Counted from the stretch's first letter, positions 24,033 through 33,636 are shown. The stretch: DNA of 64,000 nucleotides from JANMDN01 sp031376285 (GCA_031376285.1 JANMDN010000012.1:1-64000); one strand, 5' to 3'. Notes: generated by a model not told the origin, from the sequence alone. Program-made: numbers and translations.

Positions 24033-25049
24033 CTATGCGGCCATGTCGAAGACAATCCGGGCGGGAACGCTTCCGGCGAGGACGTCCTCGAAGCTTTCAT
24101 TGACCTGTTCCAACTTGCGCGTCTCTCGCACCACCCTCGTGAGATTGGACGCATGCAGTTCAAACGTCTCGGCGAGGTCGAGGCGCGTGCCCACGATCGA
24201 CCCGGTCACCGTCTTTGCGTTGAGCACCGTTTCGAAGATCGGTATCGGCACCTCGTTCTGGCGAGGTAGGCCGACGAACACAAGACGTCCGCCGCGCTTC
24301 AGGGAGTCGAAGCCCTGCCGAGCGGCATCAGGCGTCGCCGCCAGGATGATCGCCGCATCGGCCCCGCCGAGCCGTTGGATCTCCTCGACCGGGTCGTGGA
24401 TCGTGGAGTTCACGACGTAGGCGGCACCGAGATCGCGGGCGAGCTGGAGTTTGTCCTCCCGAACGTCGACGGCGACCACCGTGGCGCCCGCGATGTGGGC
24501 GTACTGAACGGCCATGTGTCCGAGACCACCGACGCCAATGATCGCGACGAGATCGCTCGGGCGCACTCCGGCGACCTTGACCGCCTTGTAGGTCGTGACC
24601 CCAGCGCACGTGAGGGGGGCGGCGTCGAAGGCGTTGACACCATCAGGGACGAGGCCGACGTAGTCGGCCGAAGCAAGCACCTTCTCGGCGAAACAGCCGT
24701 CGATTCCGTAGCCCGTATTCCGCTGCGCCAAGCAGAGCGTTTCCCATCCGTTGACGCAGTACTCGCAAAAACCACACGCCCAACCAAGCCACGGGACTGC
24801 AACGCGATCTCCTTCGTGAAGTCGCGTGACGCCCTTTCCGACCGCCGCGACGTGACCCACCCCTTCGTGACCTGGTATCAGCGGGAGACGCGGCTTGATC
24901 GGCCAGTCTCCGTGACAGGCATGGATGTCGGTGTGACAGAGACCAGACGCCTCGATCGCGACGACAACTTCTCCATCTCCCGGCGTGGGTTCAGGTACGT
25001 CGTCGATCTGCAGGTTGCCGCCGAACTCGAAAACGCGCGCCGCCTTCAT
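24033..25049 (-). CDS. Zinc-dependent alcohol dehydrogenase (AdhP-like)
   Basis: 338 residues. The catalytic zinc site is SGLCHTDIHACHGDWP with PGHEGVGHV. The structural zinc loop is C-GF-C-EY-C-VNGWETL-C, all four cysteines present. GVGGLGHMAVQYAHIAGATV is the NAD-binding Rossmann motif. It should oxidise primary alcohols or reduce aldehydes with NAD(H). Start 25049 is chosen because GAGGGGG lies about eight bases upstream and the family begins MKA(A/V); frames extending further have no domain. It is monocistronic. Alcohol dehydrogenases of this class often appear among hypoxia-induced genes. Confidence 0.95.
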   Translation of the reverse strand: MKAARVFEFGGNLQIDDVPEPTPGDGEVVVAIEASGLCHTDIHACHGDWPIKPRLPLIPGHEGVGHVAAVGKGVTRLHEGDRVAVPWLGWACGFCEYCVNGWETLCLAQRNTGYGIDGCFAEKVLASADYVGLVPDGVNAFDAAPLTCAGVTTYKAVKVAGVRPSDLVAIIGVGGLGHMAVQYAHIAGATVVAVDVREDKLQLARDLGAAYVVNSTIHDPVEEIQRLGGADAAIILAATPDAARQGFDSLKRGGRLVFVGLPRQNEVPIPIFETVLNAKTVTGSIVGTRLDLAETFELHASNLTRVVRETRKLEQVNESFEDVLAGSVPARIVFDMAA

Positions 25050-25276
25050 CCGCTGCCCCCTCATTGGAATCGGTCGGCTCCGACACTCGCAGCCGGGCAG
25101 CTCGCCGCCCTCGGCGCGGGCCCGGACTCGCGTTGCGGTTCGCCCACCGCAGACCTCGCTTGCCCCGAACACACCGGTGCCAAGAATTCGCACCGGTCGT
25201 AGGTCTTTCGCCGATGGTCGGCGCCACTCACGGGTGTGATCTATCGCTACATACCCGACGGAACGGAGCCGGAAAA

Positions 25277-25702
25277 ATGAACCCTCTACGAACGATGGCG
25301 GGAGCCGCGGTCGGCGCGCTCGCAATGACCGGCGTCGGCGTCGCGGCCGGATTGACCGGGCATCGAGAGCACGCGACAGCCAAGGTCGCAGTGACGCTGA
25401 AGGAATGGTCGCTCACGCCGACGCGCCAGACGGTCGCCGCGGGGCCCGTGACGTTCACGGTTGCCAACCGGGGAAAGCTCCAACACGAGTTTCTCGTAAT
25501 CAGGACGACGAAGGCGCCGAACGCGCTCCCCATTCAGGATGGCGCCGCCACCGAAGCGGGCCTCGTCAAGGAGATCTCCGAGTTCAAGCCCGGTCTCACA
25601 AAGAAACTCACGGTCACGCTCAAGTCCGGCAAGTACGTCCTCATCTGCAACATCAAGGGCCACTACAAGGCCGGTCAATACTCACGCTTTTCGGTGCGCT
25701 AG
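25277..25702 (+). CDS. Secreted cupredoxin-domain protein
   Basis: 141 residues with an N-terminal hydrophobic segment (AGAAVGALAMTGVGVAAGL) that is a signal peptide or anchor. A single cupredoxin domain follows. Copper ligands are His in LQHEFLVI, then C and H in LICNIKGHYKAGQYSRF, with the plastocyanin spacing C-x4-H-x4-axial. The axial position is Gln where plastocyanin has Met. It would act outside the cell in electron transfer or copper binding. GGAG lies about ten bases before the ATG. Neighbours give no partner oxidase. Confidence 0.87.
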   Translation: MNPLRTMAGAAVGALAMTGVGVAAGLTGHREHATAKVAVTLKEWSLTPTRQTVAAGPVTFTVANRGKLQHEFLVIRTTKAPNALPIQDGAATEAGLVKEISEFKPGLTKKLTVTLKSGKYVLICNIKGHYKAGQYSRFSVR

Positions 25703-25871
25703 CGAAGCTCTTCGACGATCTCTGGCATGTCGCGCTTCGAGTGCCTCGCGGCGCGACAAGGTGGTGTAGGACCGACGCGGATTTCCCGCAGTGTTGAACG
25801 TGGGCGATCCCCGATGGAACGGGAACGCTCTCGGTGTTGAGTCGTCGACAACCATCGAGAACGGAGCCATG

Positions 25872-26816
25872 ATGACACGTGGGATCACGCGAGCGACCGA
25901 CACGATTGAGTCCACCGCGATAGGCAATCACCCACTGCCCTTTCGCCACATCGCCTGTTGCGTCGACGATTCCGAGGCTTCGTCGCATGCCCTCGACGAG
26001 GCGAAGCGCCTGCGGGATATCAGTCCTGGGCGGCTGACCATCGTGCATGTTGCTCCGATTCCGTTAATCTACGATGACGCGGAGCTGGTCAGCCCGAAGG
26101 ACATCTGGTGGCGCGCACGGGAATGGCACGCTGGCCGCGTCGCGTCGGTGGCGGGTGCGGCAGGCGAGCTTCTCGTGGGCGACCCGCCAAGCGGCGTCTG
26201 CGCATGGGCTCAAGGGACGGACGTGGACCTCATCGTTGCCGCGCCGCACCACGGGCGCCGAGAACGCCGAATGCTCGGGAGTTTCTCGTCGCATATGGTC
26301 AGGCACGCACCAACATCGTTGCTCCTCGTTCGCGGAACGGACCGTCTTCCACCCTCATCATCTCCCTACCGCCACATCGTCTGCTGCGTGGATCACTCTG
26401 AGGCGTCGCTTGACGCCTTGCAGCTCGCCCGACGTCTTCGCTCGGCCGGAACCGGCAAGCTCACCGCACTGACGGCGGCATACCCTCCCCCGGCATCTGA
26501 CCTCGATCTTGTGAGCGTCACCGACCCGACGGTGCTCGCCGCGGCGGCAGAGGCCTGGCTGCGCCAGGAGACCTCCGAGATGTCTGATGTCGACGTTGCC
26601 GTTGTCACCGGCTATCCGCCCCAGACGGCGTGCGAGGAGTGGGCACAAGCGGAGGGATGCGACCTCATGGCGGCCGCAGCGCACCGGGGTTTTGTGGACC
26701 GCGTCCTTTTGGGGAGCTTCGCCGACCACCTCGCCCATCACGCGCCCTGCTCGGTGCTCTTGAAGCGCCCAGCACGCAATACGGGGGACACGGGTCGGCG
26801 GACCTCTCCCGTCTGA
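25872..26816 (+). CDS. Tandem-domain universal stress protein
   Basis: 314 residues with two Usp domains. The first (about 20-160) opens RHIACCVDDSEASSHAL and closes VDLIVAAPHHGRRERRMLGS. The second (about 165-300) opens RHIVCCVDHSEASLDAL and closes CDLMAAAAHRGFVDRVLLGS. Both have the CCVD opening and the AA(A/P)H-type loop of the single-domain Usps here. Tandem Usps such as Rv2005c and Rv2623 belong to the DosR regulon; Rv2623 binds ATP through a classical loop, which is not retained here. ATG 25872 has GGAG five bases upstream. Confidence 0.92.
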   Translation: MTRGITRATDTIESTAIGNHPLPFRHIACCVDDSEASSHALDEAKRLRDISPGRLTIVHVAPIPLIYDDAELVSPKDIWWRAREWHAGRVASVAGAAGELLVGDPPSGVCAWAQGTDVDLIVAAPHHGRRERRMLGSFSSHMVRHAPTSLLLVRGTDRLPPSSSPYRHIVCCVDHSEASLDALQLARRLRSAGTGKLTALTAAYPPPASDLDLVSVTDPTVLAAAAEAWLRQETSEMSDVDVAVVTGYPPQTACEEWAQAEGCDLMAAAAHRGFVDRVLLGSFADHLAHHAPCSVLLKRPARNTGDTGRRTSPV

Positions 26817-26829
26817 CGTTCCCTACGGG

Positions 26830-28039
26830 AGGAGCGCGACGGCGAGGGCGCCGACGCAGGCAGCGACGACTCCGTGATCGTGGCCAGGGTCACGAGTCCG
26901 GGGCGCCCGACGGCATGTTCACCCATGATGTGGCGTCTCGCCCGATGCCAATCATGAGAACAAGCAGCGGAAGAAGCAATACCGCGTTGACGACCTGGGT
27001 GAGATAGAGGATCGGTATGAGGGGCGCGCCCGGAATGAGTACGACCAACGCCGCGATCAAGGTGACCACGACAAACGTTGCGTAGAAGACCGGGGCATCG
27101 CGCGGCTTGTCGTTCAGCTTCGCTTCCTGCCCCAGGAACTCGCTCATCGAGTAGGCGGTCGAAAGGGGAAGGATCGCTGCGGCGAGGAGGGCCGCGCCGA
27201 CGAGACCCACCTCGAAAAGCGTTGCAGCGAGTCGACCAGCGAGCGGTTCGAGCGCCGCAGCGGCGTCTCGTGCGTCGTTGATCGAGCGTCCTTGGCGATG
27301 CAACGTCGCGGCACACGCAACGACGATCATCGCCCGATGACTCCCGTGAGGATCGCGCCGACGGCCACGTCGACCCTTGTGTAGCGAAGATCTGAGGGCT
27401 TCAAGCGCTTGTCGACCGCGTAGGACTGGATGAAGGCGAGTCCCCACGGCGCGAGGGTGGTTCCGACGACGGCGGTCGCAATCAGAATCGCATCGCGCTC
27501 GAGTGGAGGCTTGGAACAACGACGCCCTCGGCGGCTGCCCCCCAATCCGGTCCGGCGAGCACTCCGGCAACGACGTAGGTCGCGAATACGGCAGAGAGCG
27601 CAAGGAGGGCGTGCTCCACTCTCCGAAAGCCTCCCTTGAGCACGAGCATCGTCACGAGGAGAGCGGCGACGGGAACGCTCGCGTACCGGGTCACGCCGGC
27701 CAACTCGAACCCGGCGGCAACGCCGGCGAACTCGGCACACGCAGTACCGATGTTCGCGACGAGGAGCGTCAGCATGGCGAGGGTGCCGACGCGGACGCCG
27801 TAGCGATCGCGGACAAGTCCGGCGAGGCCCTGACCGGTCACCACACCGGTCCGCGCGCCCAGTTCGTGGAACAGCACGAGCGCGACGGTCGACAGGACCA
27901 AGACCCACAGAAGGCGGTACCCGTGATCGGCCCCAAGAATGGAGTACGTCGTAACGCCTGCAGGATCGTCGTCCGAGAGGCCAGCGAGGAGACCCGGACC
28001 GACCACCGCCAAGAGCGCCGCGAGGCGAACCCGGTTCAT
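26830..28039 (-). pseudogene. NRAMP-family divalent metal transporter, frameshifted
   Basis: The start at 28039 overlaps the CBS gene's stop (ATGA). The first 175 residues are intact, with GLSDDDPAGVTTYSILGADH in the first helix. A shift near 27490 leads to LIATAVVGTTLAPWGLAFIQ, one near 27345 to MIVVACAATLHRQG and LSTAYSMSEFLGQEAKLND, and one near 26940 to HIMGEHAVGRPG. The metal-site motifs are DPAG and TTLAPW rather than DPGN and MPH of Mn/Fe transporters. That suggests the NRAMP-related group and perhaps Mg2+; this is inference. Three shifts make it non-functional as written. Confidence 0.82.
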
Positions 28040-29274
28040 CGACGGCGACCAAGCCGAATCGTGTGTCGCCGCTGGGCGCCGGGGAGACGCTCGTCGTCGT
28101 CGATCACCGCGAGGGCAAGGATGTCGTCAACCGCGAATCGGTCGATGACTTCCGAGAACGGCGCGTCGGTGCTTACCGTGGGCATCGGTGTCGGCGTGAG
28201 GTTCCCGGCGATCAATTGGCGGGGTTGGATTGCTCCAACGACTCTGCCCTTGGAGTCGACGACGAATACCGTGAGCAGCGCGTCCAGCTGCGGGGGTTTT
28301 CGACCGATTCGCGAAATGAGGGACTCGGGTCGATCCGAAGGGGAAAGGACGATGACGTCGGGGTTCATCAGGCCTCCCGCGGTCTGGGCGGGTCGTGAGA
28401 GCAGGCGTCTGAGGGCCTCGACGCGATGAGAAGGGACGGACTCAAGGATCCGGGCTCGCGACGTCGGATCGAGGTGTCGCAGCGCGGCCGTGAGGTCGTC
28501 GCTTGGCATCGATTCCAGGATCCGCGCTGCGTCCGGGGCCTCGAGCGCGGCTACGATTTCGCCACCGAGGCTGGGCAGTGTGCGTCGGAGCACATCGGCT
28601 GCTCGGTCCGGTGGGAGTGCTCTCACGACCTCGGCTCCCTTCCGCACCGACAGTCGGCCGATGAGGTCGGCGACTTCGCTGGACGCAAGGCGCCCGATTC
28701 CGCTGGCACCGGGCCGGAGCATGACCCCGTGGCCGCGACCGGAAACGAGATGAACATCCCTCCAAGGAACGCCATCACCTGGCAGGTGCCGAGCCAGCCA
28801 TCTCAATCCAAGTCGTCGAGCCACACCGGACGGGCCGGTCTCGACTCCGGTGACGTAGAGGCGGTCCAAACGACGGAGCAGACGAACATCGGCGACCCGG
28901 GAAAGCGCCCTCCCGGAGACGTCGAAAACTTGAGCGTCCAGCACGTCTCGGCGCAGGAGGAGTTCATGATCCCTCAGGGGCACGGCTCCCGGGGAGGCGT
29001 TCGCCGCCCCAAGCTCGATCACGCGACCTTCGAGATCCAGGACTGCCTCCCGGGGCGCGTGTGCCACGCCGTTGCCATGCCCGAAGACCATGCCGACGAC
29101 GACGGGCACTGGATCCATGACTGAGACCACGAGATCGCTCAGGCGGCCAAGCCTGAGGTTGCGATCATCGACGACGCGACGCCCGATGAGTTCACTGAGG
29201 ACGGGCACGCTGGCCGAGTCACTCGGTCGGAGTCCGCATCTGCCGATCCTTTGGTCTTGGAACCGGTACGCCAT
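28036..29274 (-). CDS. PRC-barrel / MgtE-N / CBS regulatory protein of the NRAMP-type transporter
   Basis: About 412 residues and cytosolic. A PRC-barrel-like region is followed by a MgtE intracellular N domain (residues roughly 220-310: ADLIGRLSVRKGAEVVRALP, LPSLGGEIVAALEAPDAARI). Two CBS motifs end the protein (TVFVVDSKGRVVGAIQPRQL and DDILALAVIDDDERLPG). There is no MgtE membrane domain, so it is a sensor, not a channel. It is translationally coupled (ATGA) to the NRAMP-like transporter, a pairing that suggests Mg2+ or nucleotide control of uptake. The start may be later, near VPVLSELIG. Confidence 0.85.
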   Translation of the reverse strand: MAYRFQDQRIGRCGLRPSDSASVPVLSELIGRRVVDDRNLRLGRLSDLVVSVMDPVPVVVGMVFGHGNGVAHAPREAVLDLEGRVIELGAANASPGAVPLRDHELLLRRDVLDAQVFDVSGRALSRVADVRLLRRLDRLYVTGVETGPSGVARRLGLRWLARHLPGDGVPWRDVHLVSGRGHGVMLRPGASGIGRLASSEVADLIGRLSVRKGAEVVRALPPDRAADVLRRTLPSLGGEIVAALEAPDAARILESMPSDDLTAALRHLDPTSRARILESVPSHRVEALRRLLSRPAQTAGGLMNPDVIVLSPSDRPESLISRIGRKPPQLDALLTVFVVDSKGRVVGAIQPRQLIAGNLTPTPMPTVSTDAPFSEVIDRFAVDDILALAVIDDDERLPGAQRRHTIRLGRRR

Positions 29275-29347
29275 CCGGGCGTCGCCGGACCGCCGCTGCG
29301 GTTGATCCACGATGCCCGACGCGGTTCCGGCGCGAGACACTGGGTGA

Positions 29348-31021
29348 GTGACCGCGCCACCGCAGCGCGAGAAAGCGCGAACGCAGCGAGTTGACCCGAC
29401 ACGCGAAACGATCCGGGCGATCGTCGCCGCGCGCTGCACCGCCGCGGTGGAAGCGGCGGCGGTCAGCGGTGCGCGGAGAGTCGTCCGGGCCTCGACGGCC
29501 CTCTTGGCTGAGGTCGATCCGAGTCACGGCGGCCGGGTGGCGGTACGAAACGTCGACGGGGCTCCCATTGATGCGCTGCCGGCTCCCTTACTGACGGCGA
29601 TCGCGATCGCGGTACCGGAGAACGCGGCAGCGTTCGTCGATACCGACGACCGGCGCTGGTTGGTGACCGGAATGCACCTCCCCAATCGCCGCGCCGCCCT
29701 CGTGGCCGCAATCACCGGCGACGGCGATCCGGCGAGCGCCCGGGATTTCGACCTGCTGGCGGACGTTGCCGCCTGCGCGTGTCGCGCGATTGCCGATCGC
29801 GTTGAACTCACCGGACTCCTCAATCGCGCCCAGGCGTTGGTTTCAGCGGGGATGCAGGTCGCGGAGGCCTTCGACCTCGACACAACGCTCCATCACATCG
29901 TTGGAATCGCACGCGATGTCATCGGTTCTCGATACGCAGCGCTCGGGGTTCTCAGTGATGACCGCGACCGTCTGTCGAGCTTCGTCTGGTCGGGGATCTC
30001 CGACGAAGACGCAGCCGCGATTCCACGGAGGCCGGAAGGTAAGGGACTGCTCGGCACGTTGATCCGCGATCCACGCCCGCTTCGCGTGGACCGAATCGCA
30101 AATCATCCGGAGTCGGTTGGTTTCCCGCCGAATCACCCACCCATGACGTCGATGCTCGGGGTGCCGATCGTCATTCGCGGCGAGGTGTTCGGAAATCTCT
30201 ACTTCGCCGACAAACCGTCGGGCGGATTCACCGATGGCGATGTTGCTGCTGCGACCGGGCTCGCCGCCCAAGCCGCGATTGCGATCGAGAACGCTCGGGC
30301 GACGCTTGATCGTGAACTTCGACACACCGCCGAGCGCGAACGACTCGTCGCCGAGGCTGCCCGCGAACGACAGCAGGTGGAACTCGTCACACTCAGAGCG
30401 ACCGTTGCGGCTCAGGATGCCGAGCGTGCTCGGATCTCGCGTGAACTCCACGACGAGTCCGGCCAAGTGCTCGCCGCTCTCACCATCCGAGCGAAGGCGC
30501 TCGACGAGTTCCTCGATGACCCCGTCGGCCGTGACCGGCTCACCGATCTTCGCAGCGAGATCGCTCAGATGGCGCGACGGGTCCATAATGTTGCGCGGGA
30601 CCTGCGCCCAGGCGCGATCCGGGACGGCTTGGTCACCGCACTCGAACGACAGGCACAGCGACTCGAGACCGAACATGGTCTCCGGGTCGAACTCGCGATC
30701 GAAGATCTGCCCACCAACCTCGGCGAGGAGCTTGAGACCACCATCTTTCGGGTCGTTCAGGAGGCGGTGACGAACGTCGCCAAGCACAGCGGTGCCAACT
30801 CCGCGAGCGTGCTCGTCCTCGGCCAAGAAGACCGAGTGCGGATCGTGGTCGAAGACGACGGTTGCGGCTTTGATCCGACTGCCACCGGCCCCGGCCTTGG
30901 TCTCGCCGGCGTGCGCGATCGCGTTAGTCTCCTTGGCGGCGATATGAAGATCGAATCCCGTCACGGCGACGGAACAACCCTCGTTGTTAATCTCCATACC
31001 CAAACCGGAGGTCAGCAGTGA
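29348..31021 (+). CDS. DevS-like GAF sensor histidine kinase
   Basis: 557 residues. An N-terminal GAF-like region (about 20-160) is followed by a second GAF (about 165-320) containing ESVGFPPNHPPMTSMLGVPI, the motif also found in mycobacterial DevS. A coiled region leads to HisKA_3 (RISRELHDESGQVLAAL, phosphorylatable His368) and HATPase_c (IFRVVQEAVTNVAKHSG, VVEDDGCGFDP, GLGLAGVRDRV). It would autophosphorylate in response to a gas or redox signal and phosphorylate the regulator whose GTG overlaps its stop. It is divergent from the CBS/NRAMP operon, 73 bases away. Confidence 0.94.
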   Translation: MTAPPQREKARTQRVDPTRETIRAIVAARCTAAVEAAAVSGARRVVRASTALLAEVDPSHGGRVAVRNVDGAPIDALPAPLLTAIAIAVPENAAAFVDTDDRRWLVTGMHLPNRRAALVAAITGDGDPASARDFDLLADVAACACRAIADRVELTGLLNRAQALVSAGMQVAEAFDLDTTLHHIVGIARDVIGSRYAALGVLSDDRDRLSSFVWSGISDEDAAAIPRRPEGKGLLGTLIRDPRPLRVDRIANHPESVGFPPNHPPMTSMLGVPIVIRGEVFGNLYFADKPSGGFTDGDVAAATGLAAQAAIAIENARATLDRELRHTAERERLVAEAARERQQVELVTLRATVAAQDAERARISRELHDESGQVLAALTIRAKALDEFLDDPVGRDRLTDLRSEIAQMARRVHNVARDLRPGAIRDGLVTALERQAQRLETEHGLRVELAIEDLPTNLGEELETTIFRVVQEAVTNVAKHSGANSASVLVLGQEDRVRIVVEDDGCGFDPTATGPGLGLAGVRDRVSLLGGDMKIESRHGDGTTLVVNLHTQTGGQQ

Positions 31022-31725
31022 CCGACCAATCGACACCCACCACGGAACGCGACGTCTACCGGATCCTCATCGCCGACGATCACATCGTCATGCGCCAGGG
31101 ACTCCAGATGCTGCTCGACCGGGAGAGCGACATCGAATGCGTTGGAGAGGTCGGAACCGCAGAGGATGCTCTGCGCGCAGTGGAGCGACTTCACCCGGAT
31201 CTCGTGATCTTGGACCTTGGGATGCCGGGCATGGGCGGCCTGGCCGGCCTGGAGCGACTCCGAGGACGTCACGTTGAACTGCCGGTGCTGGTGCTCTCCA
31301 TGGAAGATCGCCCCGAGATCGTTTGCGACGCGTTCGCTGCGGGGGCAAACGGCTACCTTGTGAAGACCGCCGCCGACCAAGAACTCGTTCAGGCCATCCG
31401 GGCGACGCTCGCGGGTGAGCGCTACCTCCAGCCGACAATGGGCGCCGCACTTGCGCGCCATCAGCGAGACTCGGGGCCTCTCGACGACCTGTCCGATCGT
31501 GAACGAGAGGTGCTCGGCAGGCTTGCGCTCGGCATGACCAATCAAGAGATCGCCGACGAACTGATCGTGAGCCCTCGAACCGTCGAGAGCCACCGGGCCC
31601 ACATCATGATCAAGCTCCGGGCGTCGACGCGCGCTGAGATGGTCAGGATCGCCCTCCAGGCGGGTCTCCTCGATTCCGTCCGCAAGGGTGACGAGAGCGA
31701 AAACGTCGGACGCGCGACCCGCTGA
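31018..31725 (+). CDS. NarL/FixJ-type response regulator (DevR-like)
   Basis: 235 residues. The receiver domain has the acidic pair in ILIADDHIVMRQGLQMLLD, phospho-acceptor Asp66 in LVILDLGMPGMGG, and GYLVKTAADQELVQAI with the conserved Lys. The C-terminal LuxR-type helix-turn-helix reads LSDREREVLGRLALGMTNQE and VSPRTVESHRAHIMIKL. It is a DNA-binding transcription factor partnered with the upstream kinase through a 4-base overlap, so stoichiometric expression is likely. Candidate targets are the Usp, Hsp20 and CBS genes around it; no operator could be defined by eye. Confidence 0.95.
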   Translation: MTDQSTPTTERDVYRILIADDHIVMRQGLQMLLDRESDIECVGEVGTAEDALRAVERLHPDLVILDLGMPGMGGLAGLERLRGRHVELPVLVLSMEDRPEIVCDAFAAGANGYLVKTAADQELVQAIRATLAGERYLQPTMGAALARHQRDSGPLDDLSDREREVLGRLALGMTNQEIADELIVSPRTVESHRAHIMIKLRASTRAEMVRIALQAGLLDSVRKGDESENVGRATR

Positions 31726-31791
31726 TTCACCTCTACTGCGGCCGGCGGGGGCCAATCGAGGATCGGGCGGATCCCAGGGTCCATCCGCGTC

Positions 31792-32733
31792 TCAGCTCTC
31801 GATACGACCGGAGAGCCAAGCTTCGCTCAGGCCCGCCAGCTCGCCGTAGTGCCCATCGAACGTATGCGACGCGCCGCCGACAACGGCGAGCCGTACGGAT
31901 GGACATCCCGCCGATCGAGCGATGCGGGCGAGATCCGACCCGTCGGTGGGCGCAACAAGCTGATCGGACCCGGCCTGGATGATGCCAACCGGAACCCGGA
32001 TCCGCGGCATGCCGAGCGCCGAGACGGCGTGGTCAGCGCTGGGTCCCCGCGAGAACCACCACGAGCGGTAACTCCATACCTCAGCATGTTCGGGTCGTTC
32101 GCTTGGCCCCGCCCCGCGCTGGACGACGAAGATCCGGTCGTTCTTCGGGGACTCGTAGTCAGGAGCGAGGGCTGACTCAACCCGTTCCTGCACCTCCTCG
32201 TACCCGGGATGGGCGCCGTAGCGACGCCACCGCCGCAGCAATGAGTCTGGGAGCGACATGGGATGGGCGAGGGTTAGGATCCCGGCGACCTCGGGCGCCT
32301 GCCGGGTCGCCTGATAGTTGATCACCATCGTGGCACCCATGCTGTAACCGCACAGCACAACCCGACGGTGGCCAAGACGGCGAAGCAATGTCATACCGGC
32401 GTCGATATCGAGCGGCGTTCGGTGGAAGAGGCCTTCCCCGAAGACCAGGCCGTAGTTCGCCATCCGAGTGTTCATGGCGAGCACAGTGAACCCGGCGCGG
32501 GCAACGGCGAACGAGAGCCGCCGCGGTACTCCACTCAAGTAGTTGCCGAGCGAGCCATGGACGACGAGCACCGCGAGTCTGCGCCGTGCCGGATCGCCGC
32601 GGCGAGGGCGATAGAGCAGACCGTCCCACCGGTGGCCATCGGACGTCGGAAGGACGACGAGTTCGACATCGAACAGCGGGCGATCGATCGTGAAGCGATC
32701 GCGGCGTCGACCGGCTGTGGAGCGCCCCCTCAC
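31792..32733 (-). CDS. Alpha/beta hydrolase, tandem copy 1
   Basis: 313 residues. The fold is clear: LAVLVVHGSLGNYLSGVPRR (oxyanion turn), a serine elbow VVLCGYSMGATMVINYQ, an acid strand VGIIQAGSDQLVAPTD, and the base in VVGGASHTFDGHYGEL. It is a serine hydrolase of unknown substrate. GTG 32733 overlaps the stop of the preceding hydrolase (GTGA), and is preferred over 32751. It shares NTRM, GEGLFHRTPLD and YRSWWFSRGP blocks with its neighbour (DTRM, GEAIWEASLRD, YTDRTWSQSRGP), so they are diverged duplicates. Confidence 0.86.
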   Translation of the reverse strand: MRGRSTAGRRRDRFTIDRPLFDVELVVLPTSDGHRWDGLLYRPRRGDPARRRLAVLVVHGSLGNYLSGVPRRLSFAVARAGFTVLAMNTRMANYGLVFGEGLFHRTPLDIDAGMTLLRRLGHRRVVLCGYSMGATMVINYQATRQAPEVAGILTLAHPMSLPDSLLRRWRRYGAHPGYEEVQERVESALAPDYESPKNDRIFVVQRGAGPSERPEHAEVWSYRSWWFSRGPSADHAVSALGMPRIRVPVGIIQAGSDQLVAPTDGSDLARIARSAGCPSVRLAVVGGASHTFDGHYGELAGLSEAWLSGRIES

Positions 32734-33629
32734 GTGAGACCGGCAAGCCACCCAGTGATCGTTTCGATGACCGAGATCTCACCTCCGACGAAGTCATGGT
32801 CGATGCCGTCGATTTGGACGTGACGGACGTCGGGATTGCCACCCCGCCGGGCGACGCCGGCAAGGCGTCGGGCCTCGTCGGGATGCACGACGCGGTCGCT
32901 CATACCTTGAATCAGGAGGATCGGCACCCTGACGTCGCCGATCTGGCGAAAGGCCATCGCGCTCCTGGCTTCGGGACCGCGCGACTGCGACCAGGTGCGA
33001 TCGGTGTAGACCTCGGCGTCCTTCGGCTGGAAGGTCGGGCCACGCGAGCGCTCGACGACGAATACGCGATCAGCGTCTCGCTGTGCCTCGAGTGGCAGAA
33101 CCGCGAGTGCGCGCACTCGGTCGACGAGGACGTCGTAAGACGGCGTCGCGCCGAAACGAACAGCGCGCGCTTGCATGGCCTGTGGCAAACCCCATGGGCC
33201 CCCGAGCGACACCAACCCAGACAGCCTCTCCGGTGGCTGGTGTGCTGCCATCAGAGTGGCGAGCGTTGCACCGCTCGAGTAGCCGGAAAGGATCAGGCGC
33301 TCGTAGCCCCGGCCGCGCAGCCATCCGAACGCGCTCTGCAGGTCCCGTAGCGACGCCTCCCAGATCGCCTCGCCAAAGAGCTGGCCCACATTGCCCATCC
33401 GGGTGTCGGTGACAAGTACCGCGTAGCCGGCCCGGGCAAGCCTCGGTGCAAAGAAGCGGAGCGTCCCTACGAGGAAGTTCCCCATGATCCCGTGAACGTG
33501 GACGATCGCTGTCCGGTGTCCCGACATGCGCTCGCGATGGCGTTCAGCACGTTCGTCGCGATGGAGCAACGCGTCGTGGTCAAGTCCGTCACTCGACGTG
33601 AGCGTGACAAGCGTCCGCGAGACCGGCAC
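32730..33629 (-). CDS. Alpha/beta hydrolase, tandem copy 2
   Basis: 299 residues. Motifs: AIVHVHGIMGNFLVGTLRFF, serine elbow LILSGYSSGATLATLMA, ILLIQGMSDRVVHPDEA for the acid, and VQIDGIDHDFVGGE for the base. GTG 33629 begins eight bases from the end of the site-2 protease gene, so protease, copy 2 and copy 1 form one unit. A longer start at 33707 would run deep into the protease gene. The tandem pair next to a Rip3-like protease recalls the Rv2625c-Rv2627c neighbourhood, where Rv2627c is also hydrolase-like; equivalence is not proven. Confidence 0.86.
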   Translation of the reverse strand: MPVSRTLVTLTSSDGLDHDALLHRDERAERHRERMSGHRTAIVHVHGIMGNFLVGTLRFFAPRLARAGYAVLVTDTRMGNVGQLFGEAIWEASLRDLQSAFGWLRGRGYERLILSGYSSGATLATLMAAHQPPERLSGLVSLGGPWGLPQAMQARAVRFGATPSYDVLVDRVRALAVLPLEAQRDADRVFVVERSRGPTFQPKDAEVYTDRTWSQSRGPEARSAMAFRQIGDVRVPILLIQGMSDRVVHPDEARRLAGVARRGGNPDVRHVQIDGIDHDFVGGEISVIETITGWLAGLT

Positions 33630-33636
33630 CGCACCG

